64,000 bases of DNA from Paenibacillus apiarius (GCF_017052585.1 NZ_JAFFHZ010000002.1:1-64000); one strand, 5' to 3'. Positions 17,959 through 26,848 are shown, counted from the stretch's first letter. The notes: generated by a model not told the origin, from the sequence alone. Translations and numbers: made by a program.

Positions 17959-18699
17959 ATGCGAGAAAAGTTATTATTGTCATGCTTGGCTGCACTTTTT
18001 TCGTTCGCTTTAGTTGTAGGATCAATAAGTGCTGCTCCATCAATTTCTGATTCGGCTATTCCAGACGGCTATGAAGTGGTTAAAGTATACCCTAATTCTA
18101 ATTCATTACAGGCAAATATCCCATATAACGATAAGTTGAAGAACTTGGAGCTGTTACCTGAAGTTGTAAACAATGATACAGGAAAAGAGGTCGCTTTTCA
18201 AACTATTAAAAAGAATGTAAGACCTCTCTATGATTTAAGAAATACTACTACTGGTGAAATTGTTACTCAATATTCAGCAGATGTAGCAATTTTGGCTACA
18301 ACGCAAACTAAATCTACGGAAGGCTACGATAAGACTTCCAGTGTTCTTGCTAAGGCTACTATTTACTGTACCCTGTCTGGATCAGCAGCTGAAGAATACA
18401 TGAATTTAGACAAGGTGGTTTGGAGCTACGAAATAACGGACAGCAGCGTAAAAATTAAAAGTAAATCTCATAAATTCATTCAGAACGGGCCTACATCTAA
18501 TGGTCATGCTAATCAAACAAAGACTTTAAACCCTTCAGCTTTTTCGGGAACAGATAATGTTAATTGGGGATGGAAACCTATCAATACCTTATCTACAGTT
18601 TACTTTGTAGGAGTTGATATGACTGCCACTTTAGGAACAACCTATGATTCAAGTGAATGGACTATGAACATTAAATGTCAGTTCTCAGGTATTTTCTAA
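17959..18699 (+). CDS. Secreted protein of unknown function
   Basis: 246 aa, RBS TTAGGAGG. Signal peptide of about 25 residues ending in SISAAPS. The mature part is Ser/Thr/Asn rich with two Cys (YCTLSG and IKCQFSG) that may form a disulfide, and Trp-rich turns (NWGWKP). I recognise no domain. Base composition is AT-rich compared with neighbouring core genes, consistent with acquisition. It is followed by a terminator and flanked by direct repeats. Confidence 0.8.
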   Translation: MREKLLLSCLAALFSFALVVGSISAAPSISDSAIPDGYEVVKVYPNSNSLQANIPYNDKLKNLELLPEVVNNDTGKEVAFQTIKKNVRPLYDLRNTTTGEIVTQYSADVAILATTQTKSTEGYDKTSSVLAKATIYCTLSGSAAEEYMNLDKVVWSYEITDSSVKIKSKSHKFIQNGPTSNGHANQTKTLNPSAFSGTDNVNWGWKPINTLSTVYFVGVDMTATLGTTYDSSEWTMNIKCQFSGIF

Positions 18700-18740
18700 G
18701 GTATCCTATGAGTAGATTTTTACTACCTGTAAGTTTGGAG

Positions 18741-18786
18741 AAAGTCGAGATTGGGGCTATAATGCACCCATAATCGACTTTTTTGC
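18741..18786 (+). terminator. Rho-independent terminator after the secreted-protein gene
   Basis: AAAGTCGAGATT / AATCGACTTTTTT stem with T-tail. Confidence 0.85.
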
Positions 18787-18882
18787 TTTATTACCGCCAC
18801 TTTTATACCGTACAGTCAATTCTGACTATCATACTATCTTTCTCTCACCCCCATTAACTCCCGCGCCTTCGCTTGGGCTACT

Positions 18883-18962
18883 CACTATATGAAAATACAG
18901 TAGATTCAAAGGTTCTTCAACGAAACTTATCATTTAATTTTACATAGTATTTTGTACATATG
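18883..18962. repeat. 80-bp direct repeat, copy 2
   Basis: Partner of 16853-16932, same orientation. The stretch 18963-19398 between it and the IS630 copy holds no gene I can support. Confidence 0.85.
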
Positions 18963-19398
18963 TATTTGACTTTACTGATTTTGATTTTATACGTCTTTAA
19001 ACAGCAAAATAGAAGCCTACGATTATTTTTCCTTCTGTAAATATACGATTGACGTGTAGCATCCTTAGTAACTCCCACCGCTTGCGTTCCTTCTCTGCTT
19101 CATATTCCATTCTTATCCTGAGACTCGATGGCTGCTTCTGCACTTTTTTCCGCCGCAACTGCATTCCTTTCTGCTACAAGGGTATTACGACATTACGACG
19201 GGCAGTCCACCATGAAAATACATTGATCACAATAGCAATAGCAGCTGAGATAGTAGGATATCCAATCAATGGGCTTGATTTCTAATGTTATTTCCTCTTT
19301 TTCTAGATGAAATCAATTGTCTGTTTTTGGTAACCACAGTACTTCCAGCACTCAAGCCAATGGGATAAGAATCTATTCCACTGGCCATGAGCTATAAC

Positions 19399-20621
19399 TA
19401 GTACTCCATCAGTATTTAAACTGTGGATATAGTCTTTTTAGTTTCACCCGGGCATCTTCCGTGGTGAATTGCCAATCGACGCCCTTTTGAAGACGATTAC
19501 GGTCATGTTCCTATACGGTCAGTTCGCTTCTTAATTCCTCTATGGAAGGAATGCGGCGACCCAGACATTGACGTGTCATGACACTGAGTTCAATTTCGGC
19601 GACGTTCAGCCAACTGCCATGCTTGGGGGTGTAATGAATCTCCAGCCGCTTGGCCAATCGCAGAGCGGTTTCCGGTTCAAACGCTTGGTAAAGCGAAGCG
19701 ATCGAATGGGTATTCAGATTGTCCATGACTAAGCGAATTTTAGGCGCGTCCGGATAGTGAACCTCCAAGAGTCCCCGGATTTCCTCGGCCCAATCCATTC
19801 GCGTACGCCGGAGACGAACGTTCACATGTCGCCAACCTGCCAGTGCTTCCGTAAAGATAAAGATGGCGTAATGCCCATTTCGCACGTATTCCGCATCCTC
19901 ACGAAGCGGCTTTGCCGGTTTCATCGGAATCGGATTCCGGGCTTCGTCCAAGAGCTGAAAGGGTTTTCATCCATGCAGATGACCGGACAGGCGGGATCAT
20001 AGGGCAGTTGGTAGACCTCCAGCACGTCTTCCATTGGGCCACAAACGCTGCATTTTGCTCCGGTGGAATACACCAGCATTTACGAAGATGAGGCTTCAGT
20101 TCGTTTTTTTAAAATACGATCGACGGGTATCATATGAAATGCTGTCAATATAGTGGAGTTCCACCGCTTTATCGGCGAGCATCCGCAGCGACCAACGGCT
20201 CTTTCCCTCCCGAGGTGTGCTGAGCTCAGCGCAATGATTTGAGCTTCCAATTCCCCCGTGATTTTAGGGGGATTCGGCGGCGTTAGTCGCTTTTTTCGTT
20301 CGATGGCCGCTTGCAGTCCTTGCTCGGCATATCGCTTTCGAACCAGGTACACGCTATTGGTAAGGATGTTCAGCCGCTGTGCGATCTCGATATCCGAAAG
20401 CTTGCCGCCGTCTCGATTTTCATCCGCCCACAGGAGAATTTGAGCTCGTCTTAGGGAACGTGCCGCTACCTTTCCTTTGCTACACAAGCCCTGCAACTCC
20501 TTTTGTTGCTCAGGGTTCAAATTTACGATATAGTTTCGTTTTCTCATCGTCGATACCTCTTTTTAGTTCGACTCTATCATAGATTCTATATTTTAACTAT
20601 TTTTAGACTGATGGAGTACTA
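19399..20621 (-). mobile_element. IS630-family insertion sequence, degenerate
   Basis: 1223 bp bounded by TAGTACTCCATCAGT at the left and its complement at the right, with TA at both outer ends as expected for IS630/Tc1 insertion. Transposase is on the minus strand. The N-terminal frame (20547 down to about 20230) carries the HTH, and the C-terminal frame (19951-19511) carries the DDE parts LVMDNLNTH and HYTPKHGSWLNVAEIELS. Several frameshifts separate them, so the copy is inactive unless rescued by another. Confidence 0.9.
19448..20547 (-). pseudogene. IS630-family transposase, frameshifted
   Basis: MRKRNYIVNLNPEQQKEL start; RRAQILLWADEN and an HTH in residues 40-85; the frame is lost after about residue 105. 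The C-terminal DDE part resumes from MDEARNPIPMKP. The C-terminus is also out of frame near 19500 (WQFTTEDA at about 19465). Confidence 0.85.
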
Positions 20622-20702
20622 GGTTCATCAAGTTATACATCAGACGAAGCCTGACACAAGGATTAATATATGTTCTGAACGCATTGGTTTACATAATATA
20701 TA

Positions 20703-21578
20703 TTACGTTAATTCATTTTCCAAAAATCGATCTACTCGCTCCAAACATGCCTCCCAATCGTAGCCTGAGTTATCCAAAATGAAATGTTTCCAAGGGAGCA
20801 GCTTCAACACCTCCTTCTCGATGCTTTTGCGTTCACGCAGCACCTCAAGGCAGCCTTCCAGTCCCGTCAAGCCATGCGCTAATCCGTAGCCTTGTGATGT
20901 GTGATAATTCAGGAAGCCTTCATACCATGATGATGACCGGGTAATCGCCGCACGTTCCAGCGTGTCCCGTATATCTGACTGATCATAATAGAACAACACG
21001 GGCTCGAGCTTCCGCACCCGCTCGGCCAGGTCCAGTATGAACGACAGGATGTTCCGGCGGGCTGCATGATGCCGCACGAGCATAGCGCAAAGTGTATTTT
21101 GCAGGAAGCAGCATTCGAAAATATATACCTTCTCTTCTGCGGCAGCGCGCGCTCCGAATCGTTCCCACCGCAACAGCAGCAGCTCGCAATACTTCTCCAT
21201 CGGCAGACCGTCGTAAATATCATACGGACGCACATGCTGGATGATCGCATTCATTGCAGCCTGCTTGGACGAAGCGGACCGCTCCCCTCCAGCCATTGCA
21301 TTCATGCGGCCATAGCAGAATAAGTAATCCTTATCCTCATTAACTGTACAGGCCAATACCGTATCCTGTTCATGCGGAAATAGACGCAACAGCTCCTTGA
21401 ACTGTTCTTCCGTCAGACAAGCGGTATATTCGTAATCCGCCGGATGATCCGTGTTTCCTTCCACATACAGATCAACCTCAATCCCCTGCTCCCGCAGCTT
21501 GTCACTGATATGCCGCGCTGTCGTCGTCTTGCCCGAACCCGCTACGCCTTCTACAATTATCAATTTGGTATTTCTCAT
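20703..21578 (-). CDS. P-loop NTPase/kinase-like protein behind a leader-peptide attenuator
   Basis: 291 aa from ATG 21578 with a GAGAG...AGG box. Walker A GVAGSGKTTT (residues 9-18) near the N-terminus, then an alpha/beta kinase-like body; the overall form resembles thymidylate/nucleoside-kinase or antibiotic-phosphotransferase P-loop proteins, but I cannot assign a substrate. No transmembrane segments. Start chosen over an upstream in-frame codon (21617) because of the RBS and Walker A distance. The 5' region has a short ORF and hairpins with competing pairings, a layout typical of ribosome-controlled resistance genes. Its 3' end is duplicated at 16016-16145. Confidence 0.7.
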   Translation of the reverse strand: MRNTKLIIVEGVAGSGKTTTARHISDKLREQGIEVDLYVEGNTDHPADYEYTACLTEEQFKELLRLFPHEQDTVLACTVNEDKDYLFCYGRMNAMAGGERSASSKQAAMNAIIQHVRPYDIYDGLPMEKYCELLLLRWERFGARAAAEEKVYIFECCFLQNTLCAMLVRHHAARRNILSFILDLAERVRKLEPVLFYYDQSDIRDTLERAAITRSSSWYEGFLNYHTSQGYGLAHGLTGLEGCLEVLRERKSIEKEVLKLLPWKHFILDNSGYDWEACLERVDRFLENELT

Positions 21579-21616
21579 CCTGCTTCTCTCCCCTATTGCC
21601 CGTCCACGGGCGCACA

Positions 21617-21649
21617 AATAACCGCAGGAACATACCTGCGGCTGTTATT
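21617..21649 (-). promoter_or_regulatory. Second leader hairpin before the P-loop kinase gene
   Basis: On the minus strand CCGCAGG-loop-CCTGCGG with flanking AATAA/TTATT pairs. Its 5' arm can also pair with the 3' arm of the terminator at 21673-21712, giving alternative folds. Confidence 0.6.
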
Positions 21650-21672
21650 TCACGGCATACGCCAATCCAGAT

Positions 21673-21712
21673 CAAAAAGACCGCAGGATTCCGTCCCTGC
21701 AGTCGGTCTTTA
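21673..21712 (-). terminator. Attenuator-like intrinsic terminator upstream of the P-loop kinase gene
   Basis: Minus strand: AAAGACCG...CAGG / CCTGCGGTCTTTTT. The apical loop GGGACGGAAT is perfectly complementary to ATTCCGTCCC inside the leader ORF (plus 21786-21795), so leader pairing and terminator compete. Confidence 0.75.
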
Positions 21713-21742
21713 CGGCAACAAACATGTAACATGCCAATGTGT

Positions 21743-21838
21743 CTAGCAGGAATATGCAATGCTTCCCGCTGCTCGCGCGCTATTCGGGACGGAATATATA
21801 AATAGGTTAAATGGAACGTTCGCATTCCCCATCAACAT
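21743..21838 (-). CDS. Putative 31-aa leader peptide
   Basis: ATG 21838 preceded at 8 nt by AAAGGAGG, one of the best RBSs in the window; codes for MLMGNANVPFNLFIYSVPNS plus 11 more residues and stops 31 nt before the terminator stem. Product function is probably only regulatory: ribosome movement through it would expose or hide the ATTCCGTCCC segment. Not included in standard gene finding because of length. Confidence 0.6.
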   Translation of the reverse strand: MLMGNANVPFNLFIYSVPNSARAAGSIAYSC

Positions 21839-21965
21839 GAGTTCCGCCTCCTTTCGCTTTGCATGTTTATGATTGAATCCATCTTATTTTATGTTCTCTC
21901 CTAAACGGTGTCAACTATATGTTCCATACCAATTCATCATGTGTGCATATTTTACGCTCATGCGT

Positions 21966-23540
21966 TTACAGTTCTCGGCGCTTGGCCTGTTCCTTTATAT
22001 AATCTGCGGTCCGAAGTGCCAATGCCATGACCGTGTTCGTCGGATTCGCTCCACCAGACGTGACGAAGGTGCTCGCATCGCATATGAACAGGTTCGGAAT
22101 GTCGTGACTCTGTCCATAAGAGTTGACGACCGATGAGCGGGCATCGTTGCCCATGCGGCAACCGCCCATCAAATGCGCCGTATCGGGGACAACAAACCGG
22201 ACCTGACCACCAGCCGCCTCCAAGATGGAGCTCATCGTTACCACCGCATGATCGATGAGCTTGTGATCATTTTCACCGTAGCTGAACGTTACTTTCGCCC
22301 GTGGCAGCCCATACTCGTCCTTCTCCTCGACCAACGAGACCCGGTTGTCTGGATTCGGAAGCACCTCGCCGACCATAGTTGCACGGGCGTAATAGTTGTA
22401 ATCGAGCATTTCCTCCCGCAGCCTTTTGCCCCAGAGCGGACCTGACTGCGATTGGCTGATCGCCTGTCCGAAGCTGACGGGACGGGCCCCGTGCGCATGC
22501 AGCGAATACCCTCGCACGAATCCACGCTCCCGATCGGTCTCGTAGAAATCCTGGGTCGTCGCGAGCACGGGAGTGCCTTTATATAGCCGAATGTCACGAT
22601 CGAATTTGGCGTACACGTCATGACTGGAATGCGGCATGATGGCCTTGCCTACCCATCCGCTGCTGTTAGCCAGCCCGTCCGGGAATTGCGCATTCGCTGA
22701 ATGGAGCAGCAGGCGCGGCGTCTCAACTGCGTATGCGGACAAGATGACGACCTTCGCCCGCTGCTCATACGTCTTCCCTTCGTGTATGAACTCCACTCCG
22801 GAAGCCTTGCCGTCGGACTTCATGAGCACCTGGGTCACCATGCAATCCGCCAACACTTCCGCGCCCGCCTGCATCGCTTTTGGAATATGAACGATTAACG
22901 TACTGAACTTCGAGTTCGGCATGCATCCTTGATTGCAAAAGCCGCGGTTGATGCATGGCGGACGGCCTTCGAACGGCGCGGACAGGATGGCAAGCGGCGG
23001 CACGGAAGAGCGGATGCCCAGCTTCTCGCATCCCTGCATAAATGTATAAGCGTTCGGACTGAGCGGCTCGCGCTCTGGATACGGGTATGGGCCATGGTAG
23101 CTGCCCCATGGGAAATGCTTTGGCCCGGAGACAGCAATCTCCCGTTCGTTGCGCAAATAATATGGCTCCAGATCCTGATACGCAATCGGCCAGTTCTCAC
23201 CCACGCCGTCTTCCGATTTCACACGAAAATCCGATTCGTGAAACCGCAGGAAGACGGCCGTGAAATGGACCGTTCCACCGCCTACGCCCCGGCCTGAGTT
23301 GTTGTGTCCCATCTTCAGCGGATTGTTCCCGTCCACGATGCGCGTGTCCTGCCAGCCTAAGTTCTTCATGGTGAGCTCGTCGCTTGCGAAGTCGGACTGC
23401 GGATCGCGGAAAGGCCCCGCCTCCAGCACGACGACGCGCAGGCCCGCTTCGCTCAATTCCTTGGCCAACACGCCGCCAGCCGCTCCGGCGCCGACGATGA
23501 CGACGTCGGCCTCTTCATTGGCATACTTCCGTGTGATCAT
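21966..23540 (-). CDS. GMC-family FAD oxidoreductase (gluconate 2-dehydrogenase large-subunit-like)
   Basis: 524 aa. Start ATG 23540 chosen for its ATGA overlap with the stop of the preceding gene. FAD-binding Rossmann motif DVVIVGAGAAGGVLAKEL at residues about 12-29; CINRGFCNQGCMPNSK region in the middle; C-terminal active-site region THLMGGCRMG (AHLMGGCRMG-type) and NPTNTVMALALR closing the FAD fold. Related enzymes oxidise gluconate, sorbose or other sugars/alcohols and pass electrons to a membrane partner. It forms an operon with the subunit III-like and four-helix membrane proteins upstream. Substrate not determinable from sequence. Confidence 0.88.
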   Translation of the reverse strand: MITRKYANEEADVVIVGAGAAGGVLAKELSEAGLRVVVLEAGPFRDPQSDFASDELTMKNLGWQDTRIVDGNNPLKMGHNNSGRGVGGGTVHFTAVFLRFHESDFRVKSEDGVGENWPIAYQDLEPYYLRNEREIAVSGPKHFPWGSYHGPYPYPEREPLSPNAYTFMQGCEKLGIRSSVPPLAILSAPFEGRPPCINRGFCNQGCMPNSKFSTLIVHIPKAMQAGAEVLADCMVTQVLMKSDGKASGVEFIHEGKTYEQRAKVVILSAYAVETPRLLLHSANAQFPDGLANSSGWVGKAIMPHSSHDVYAKFDRDIRLYKGTPVLATTQDFYETDRERGFVRGYSLHAHGARPVSFGQAISQSQSGPLWGKRLREEMLDYNYYARATMVGEVLPNPDNRVSLVEEKDEYGLPRAKVTFSYGENDHKLIDHAVVTMSSILEAAGGQVRFVVPDTAHLMGGCRMGNDARSSVVNSYGQSHDIPNLFICDASTFVTSGGANPTNTVMALALRTADYIKEQAKRREL

Positions 23541-24133
23541 GCCTCCGTCTTCGCCTCCCATGGGTCGAGCTGCCCGATATCACCCCGGACATATCCTCTC
23601 GGATATGCCGGACCCGCATACCCAATCTCGGACCATATGTCTGGATGAGAGCAGTACGCATCGATTGCCGTGCCAAGCAGCTTCTTGAACAGCCCCTTCT
23701 GCTTAAGAGCAGTCCATTCCGGCGAGAGCTGAAGCTTGCCCTCGCTTAACCGCTCCAATATCTCAGATTGCTGTGCCCCCTTTAATTGATCGAACGGCGC
23801 CCCATGTTCGTTCCGGGCCTTATTATCCAATTGTTGAAGACCTTCCCGTATGAGTGTCTTTTCTTCCGGCACTCCGGCTTTGCGCTGTCCCTCCCCTATT
23901 TTACTCGTTATAATCTGATCAAAGTGCATCAATATGTATGAAATGACATTATCGCGTTCATCGGCGACGAGCAACCTGCAGACCGCGCCAAGCGTCGCGA
24001 GCTCTAATTCCTGCAACGCCTGCCAAGTTGTCTCTTCGCGCAACCGCTCGGTCACGATGATCTGCGTATGTGAATCCCATTCGTCCCGTTCCTTCATCAC
24101 ATCGAACGAAGGATAATGGCTCTTTTTAGCCAT
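23537..24133 (-). CDS. Gluconate 2-dehydrogenase subunit 3 family protein
   Basis: 198 aa, RBS AGGAGG. Matches the small subunit that accompanies GMC dehydrogenases (MKERDEWDSHTQIIV at residues about 13-27, C-terminal PAYPRGYVRGDIGQLDPWE). Unlike many family members it has no Tat signal, so the complex probably stays cytoplasmic or is tethered by the membrane protein encoded just upstream. It overlaps the FAD-subunit start by 4 nt, indicating translational coupling. Confidence 0.85.
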   Translation of the reverse strand: MAKKSHYPSFDVMKERDEWDSHTQIIVTERLREETTWQALQELELATLGAVCRLLVADERDNVISYILMHFDQIITSKIGEGQRKAGVPEEKTLIREGLQQLDNKARNEHGAPFDQLKGAQQSEILERLSEGKLQLSPEWTALKQKGLFKKLLGTAIDAYCSHPDIWSEIGYAGPAYPRGYVRGDIGQLDPWEAKTEA

Positions 24134-24166
24134 AGCCTTAACCTCCTGTCTCCACCATGATCATCC

Positions 24167-24562
24167 TTAGACGGTCCAATACAAGGCTACCAAGCCCAAG
24201 GCGCTCATTGCCGTTATCATCAGCGGCAGCACAACGGGAGGCCCGATGAGAAAATTTCGGAACGCCCATCCTCCGACACGCTTGCCCACGCCGCTCACAT
24301 GAAAGTAGAAACCGGCCAGACCGGCAACTGCCCCTATCCACATGAGCACTTGGAACAACCCCCTTACCCAACTAGCGTTATTGAACGAAAGCAAGAGGCC
24401 TGATACGAAAAAAACGGGTGTCGCGATTACCGGCACCCACATGGCCGCATGGTGGAAATTTTGCCGGTAGTGATATAACGTCACTTGAATGCCAATCATC
24501 AAAAAAGCAAGGCTGACGAACAAGATAAGGACACGGTCCAGCGACCAAGACGCCCACTCCAT
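24167..24562 (-). CDS. Four-helix integral membrane protein, first gene of the GMC operon
   Basis: 131 aa with RBS GAGAGGGAAG. Four hydrophobic helices (about residues 8-28, 40-60, 66-86, 106-129), His residues in HYRQNFHHAAMW and FHVSG. It is placed where cytochrome subunits normally occur, but has no CxxCH haem site. It may anchor or accept electrons from the dehydrogenase; this is an inference from context. Confidence 0.7.
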   Translation of the reverse strand: MEWASWSLDRVLILFVSLAFLMIGIQVTLYHYRQNFHHAAMWVPVIATPVFFVSGLLLSFNNASWVRGLFQVLMWIGAVAGLAGFYFHVSGVGKRVGGWAFRNFLIGPPVVLPLMITAMSALGLVALYWTV

Positions 24563-24860
24563 GCTGCTTCCCTCTCTTCATATCATCGTTATACCTAATA
24601 TTTCCCTTCTCTTCTACCCGTATCCGTCACGATGAAAAAAACGGAGCTCCCAAAGAAGCAAAACAGGGAGCGGAAAAGAAATGGGCTTCCCGGTTAGCGA
24701 TTACGTCCGCCTACACCTGCCTTCCATGATAGAAGGCGGGCGTTTTGAAGTATGGCGCATATATTATAAGTCGGTTCATAGTAACAGCCACGGCTTTGCA
24801 TACTAGATAAAGATTCGTTAATCAGAAAGACGCAGGAAAATAATTGCATGAAATGTAGAG
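24563..24860. other. Intergenic region with hairpin-forming repeats
   Basis: GGAGCTCCC / GGGAGC near 24644-24672 and a GC-rich repeat around 24708-24742. No coding sequence supported. It contains promoters for the divergent operons. Confidence 0.4.
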
Positions 24861-25988
24861 GTGATCACACTGCGGATTGTACAAGTAGACACGTTCCCGC
24901 TGTTATACCGGAATTCGAAGCCATACGGCGACGCCAACGGGCTGAAAGCATACCGCTCCACTTATTTCATCCGCTTGGTGACAGAATCCGGTATAACCGG
25001 ATGGGGAGAATGCTCGGGGTGGCTGCCTGCCTTGGAGTGCGCCTTCCGGGAACAGATTATTCCGTACATTCTCGGCCAGGACGCACGATTGCGCACAAAA
25101 ATCGTTCAGACAATCGGCAGTTGGCATACCCGCCCGGCTTCCGCCGTCAGCATGGCGCTTACAGACATCGCCGCCCGCAGAGCGGGACAATCGGTATGCG
25201 GGTTATGGGGCGGACCGTTGCGCGAACAAGTTCCTGTGTATGCTTCCTTTCAATCCTATACGGAAGATGAGACATGGGAGAGCGTTTCGTTGCAGAGGAT
25301 TGAGGAAGCGCTAACTAAGGGCTTTACGCGGATGAAAGTGAAGGTCGGCGGGAAGCCGCTCGCCGATGACATGCGGCATATTCATGCCCTTCAATCCCGC
25401 TTCGGCCGGCATATCGAACTGGCGCTTGACGCCAATCAGAGCTATGACGCGGCAGCGGCATGCGCTTGGCAACCGCTCATTGGGAAGTGGGACAATTGGA
25501 TGTGGTTCGAGGAACCCTTGCCGCTGCATCAGTGGCAGCCTTATGCCCATTGCAGGCAGAAGCTGGGCATTCCGATAAGCGGAGGCGAGAATGTGGCAGA
25601 AGCGAAAATATTCATGAACGCCGTGCAGCAGCAAGCCTTCGATATCCTGCAGCCTGATCCGGTTCATGTCGGGGATCTGGATGAATATCGCGGCATCCTG
25701 CAGTTGGCGCGGTTCGCCGAAATTCGTGTCTCGCCGCACACCTATGACGGAGCGCTCGCACGCTGCTACGCCTTGTATGCGCAAGCTTGCCTGAAGCCAT
25801 GGAGCAAGATGGAGCCCGATTCCATCGAGCCTGTCGAATGGGACATGATGGACAATCCTTTCACCTCCATCGTGCCGCTTCAGGCCGAGCAAGGCATGGT
25901 CCGCATTCCGTCAGGGACCGGAGTCGGGCTTGAGGTCGACGAAGAGTTGATGCGGCATTATCGTTGGGACGGCTCCCGTTATTGGTAG
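24861..25988 (+). CDS. Mandelate racemase/muconate lactonizing enzyme (enolase superfamily) protein
   Basis: 375 aa. Enolase-superfamily layout: N-terminal capping domain (GWGECSGW near residue 48), then a TIM barrel with MKVKVGGK (Lys acid/base), and metal ligands in ALDANQSY, WFEEPLP and SGGENV. The C-terminal SPHTYDGALA gives the opposite-face residue. Members are sugar-acid dehydratases, muconate cycloisomerases or dipeptide epimerases; the specificity is open. Start is uncertain: AGAGGTGATC just before it is an extended Shine-Dalgarno that swallows the GTG at 24861, so the true start could be CTG at 24870. Confidence 0.85.
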   Translation: MITLRIVQVDTFPLLYRNSKPYGDANGLKAYRSTYFIRLVTESGITGWGECSGWLPALECAFREQIIPYILGQDARLRTKIVQTIGSWHTRPASAVSMALTDIAARRAGQSVCGLWGGPLREQVPVYASFQSYTEDETWESVSLQRIEEALTKGFTRMKVKVGGKPLADDMRHIHALQSRFGRHIELALDANQSYDAAAACAWQPLIGKWDNWMWFEEPLPLHQWQPYAHCRQKLGIPISGGENVAEAKIFMNAVQQQAFDILQPDPVHVGDLDEYRGILQLARFAEIRVSPHTYDGALARCYALYAQACLKPWSKMEPDSIEPVEWDMMDNPFTSIVPLQAEQGMVRIPSGTGVGLEVDEELMRHYRWDGSRYW

Positions 25989-26102
25989 CTCGTAATTTCC
26001 CGCCGTCTCGTCTCTTTCGCATGCCTTCCCTTCAAGGCCGAGGCACCCTCCCGCAGTGGCAGCGGGCGCCGGCATGAGCGCGTGCGACACGGGTTGCCAG
26101 GA

Positions 26103-26136
26103 AAGGCGAAGCATCCGCTTCGCCTTCTCCTTTTCT
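26103..26136 (+). terminator. Terminator after the enolase-superfamily gene
   Basis: AAGGCGAAGC-ATCC-GCTTCGCCTT perfect 10-bp stem then a T-rich tail. Confidence 0.9.
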
Positions 26137-26153
26137 TCCTCCACACTCTTATA

Positions 26154-26582
26154 TTATTGATTCGGGAAATCCAACTGCCAGCGGATGCCGTATCGATCTT
26201 CAAGCACCGCGAATTTCGATTGCCAGAACGTATCCTGCAACGGCATGAACACTTGGCCGCCCAGTGACAGCTGCTCGAACAAGTGTTTGATCTCCTCTTC
26301 GGACTCACAGGACACGGTCAATGCCACCTTGTGACCATCCGATTTATCGGAGGGCCCACCTAAGCTGTCTGCGCAATACAGCGTTTGTCCCGCCAACGTG
26401 AATTCGGCATGAATGAGCTTATCTGCGTCGGCATCAGAAATGGTCCATTCCACATTGTTCTTCGCCTCCCCATAACGGGACACGGCGATAATCTCACCGC
26501 CTCCGAACAAAGAAATGTAATTTTTCATCGCTTCTTCCGCCTGACCGTTGAACATTAAGTAAGGCACGATTTTCGCTTTCAT
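26154..26582 (-). CDS. VOC-superfamily (PhnB-like) protein
   Basis: 142 aa with RBS GCGGAGG. PhnB/glyoxalase-fold features: start KIVPYLMFNGQAEEAMKNYISLF, LIHAEFTLAGQTLYCAD in the middle and the C-terminal DRYGIRWQLDF. Members include 3-demethylubiquinone methyltransferase-like proteins without known activity and antibiotic-binding proteins; no function is assignable here. Single-gene unit convergent with the enolase-superfamily gene. Confidence 0.88.
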   Translation of the reverse strand: MKAKIVPYLMFNGQAEEAMKNYISLFGGGEIIAVSRYGEAKNNVEWTISDADADKLIHAEFTLAGQTLYCADSLGGPSDKSDGHKVALTVSCESEEEIKHLFEQLSLGGQVFMPLQDTFWQSKFAVLEDRYGIRWQLDFPNQ

Positions 26583-26618
26583 GCGACCAACCTCCGCGTT
26601 TAACCTTTTGATTTGCCT

Positions 26619-26800
26619 CTATAAGTTTACAATTTTTCTCCGGATGTCATCCATCACATCAATCAGCTTCTTTCTTAATCCCATTAACCATTCGGGAAAT
26701 CCTTCCGTCCATTTCCTCTCCGATCGACTCTCGTAATCTTTCGTGAAGGCAAATCCGTTCTCGGCATATAAGAGCCGCAGCTTATCTAGCCATGACAGCT
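26619..26800 (-). pseudogene. 3' fragment of an unrecognised gene
   Basis: Minus strand reads about 60 residues, AFLWTQLSWLDKLRLLYAEN onwards, ending IRRKIVNL-stop. The 5' end is lost into the terminator hairpin at 26808-26848. No family recognised. Confidence 0.45.
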
Positions 26801-26807
26801 GTGTCCA

Positions 26808-26848
26808 TAAAAAAGCGCAAAAAAGCCATGGCTCTCATCGCCATGGCT
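26808..26848 (-). terminator. Intrinsic terminator, minus strand
   Basis: AGCCATGGC-GATGAGA-GCCATGGCT followed by TTTTTT on the minus strand; serves the gene ending at 27012. The stretch 26849-27011 is otherwise empty. Confidence 0.85.

Noticed and set aside
19049..19285. 78-codon plus-strand frame before the IS630 copy
   Set aside because: No RBS and no recognisable pattern; Cys/Ser/Phe-rich composition looks random.
21601..21860. T-box or metabolite riboswitch upstream of the kinase gene
   Set aside because: No T-box specifier/antiterminator motif and no known aptamer core seen; the translated leader ORF explains the hairpins better.
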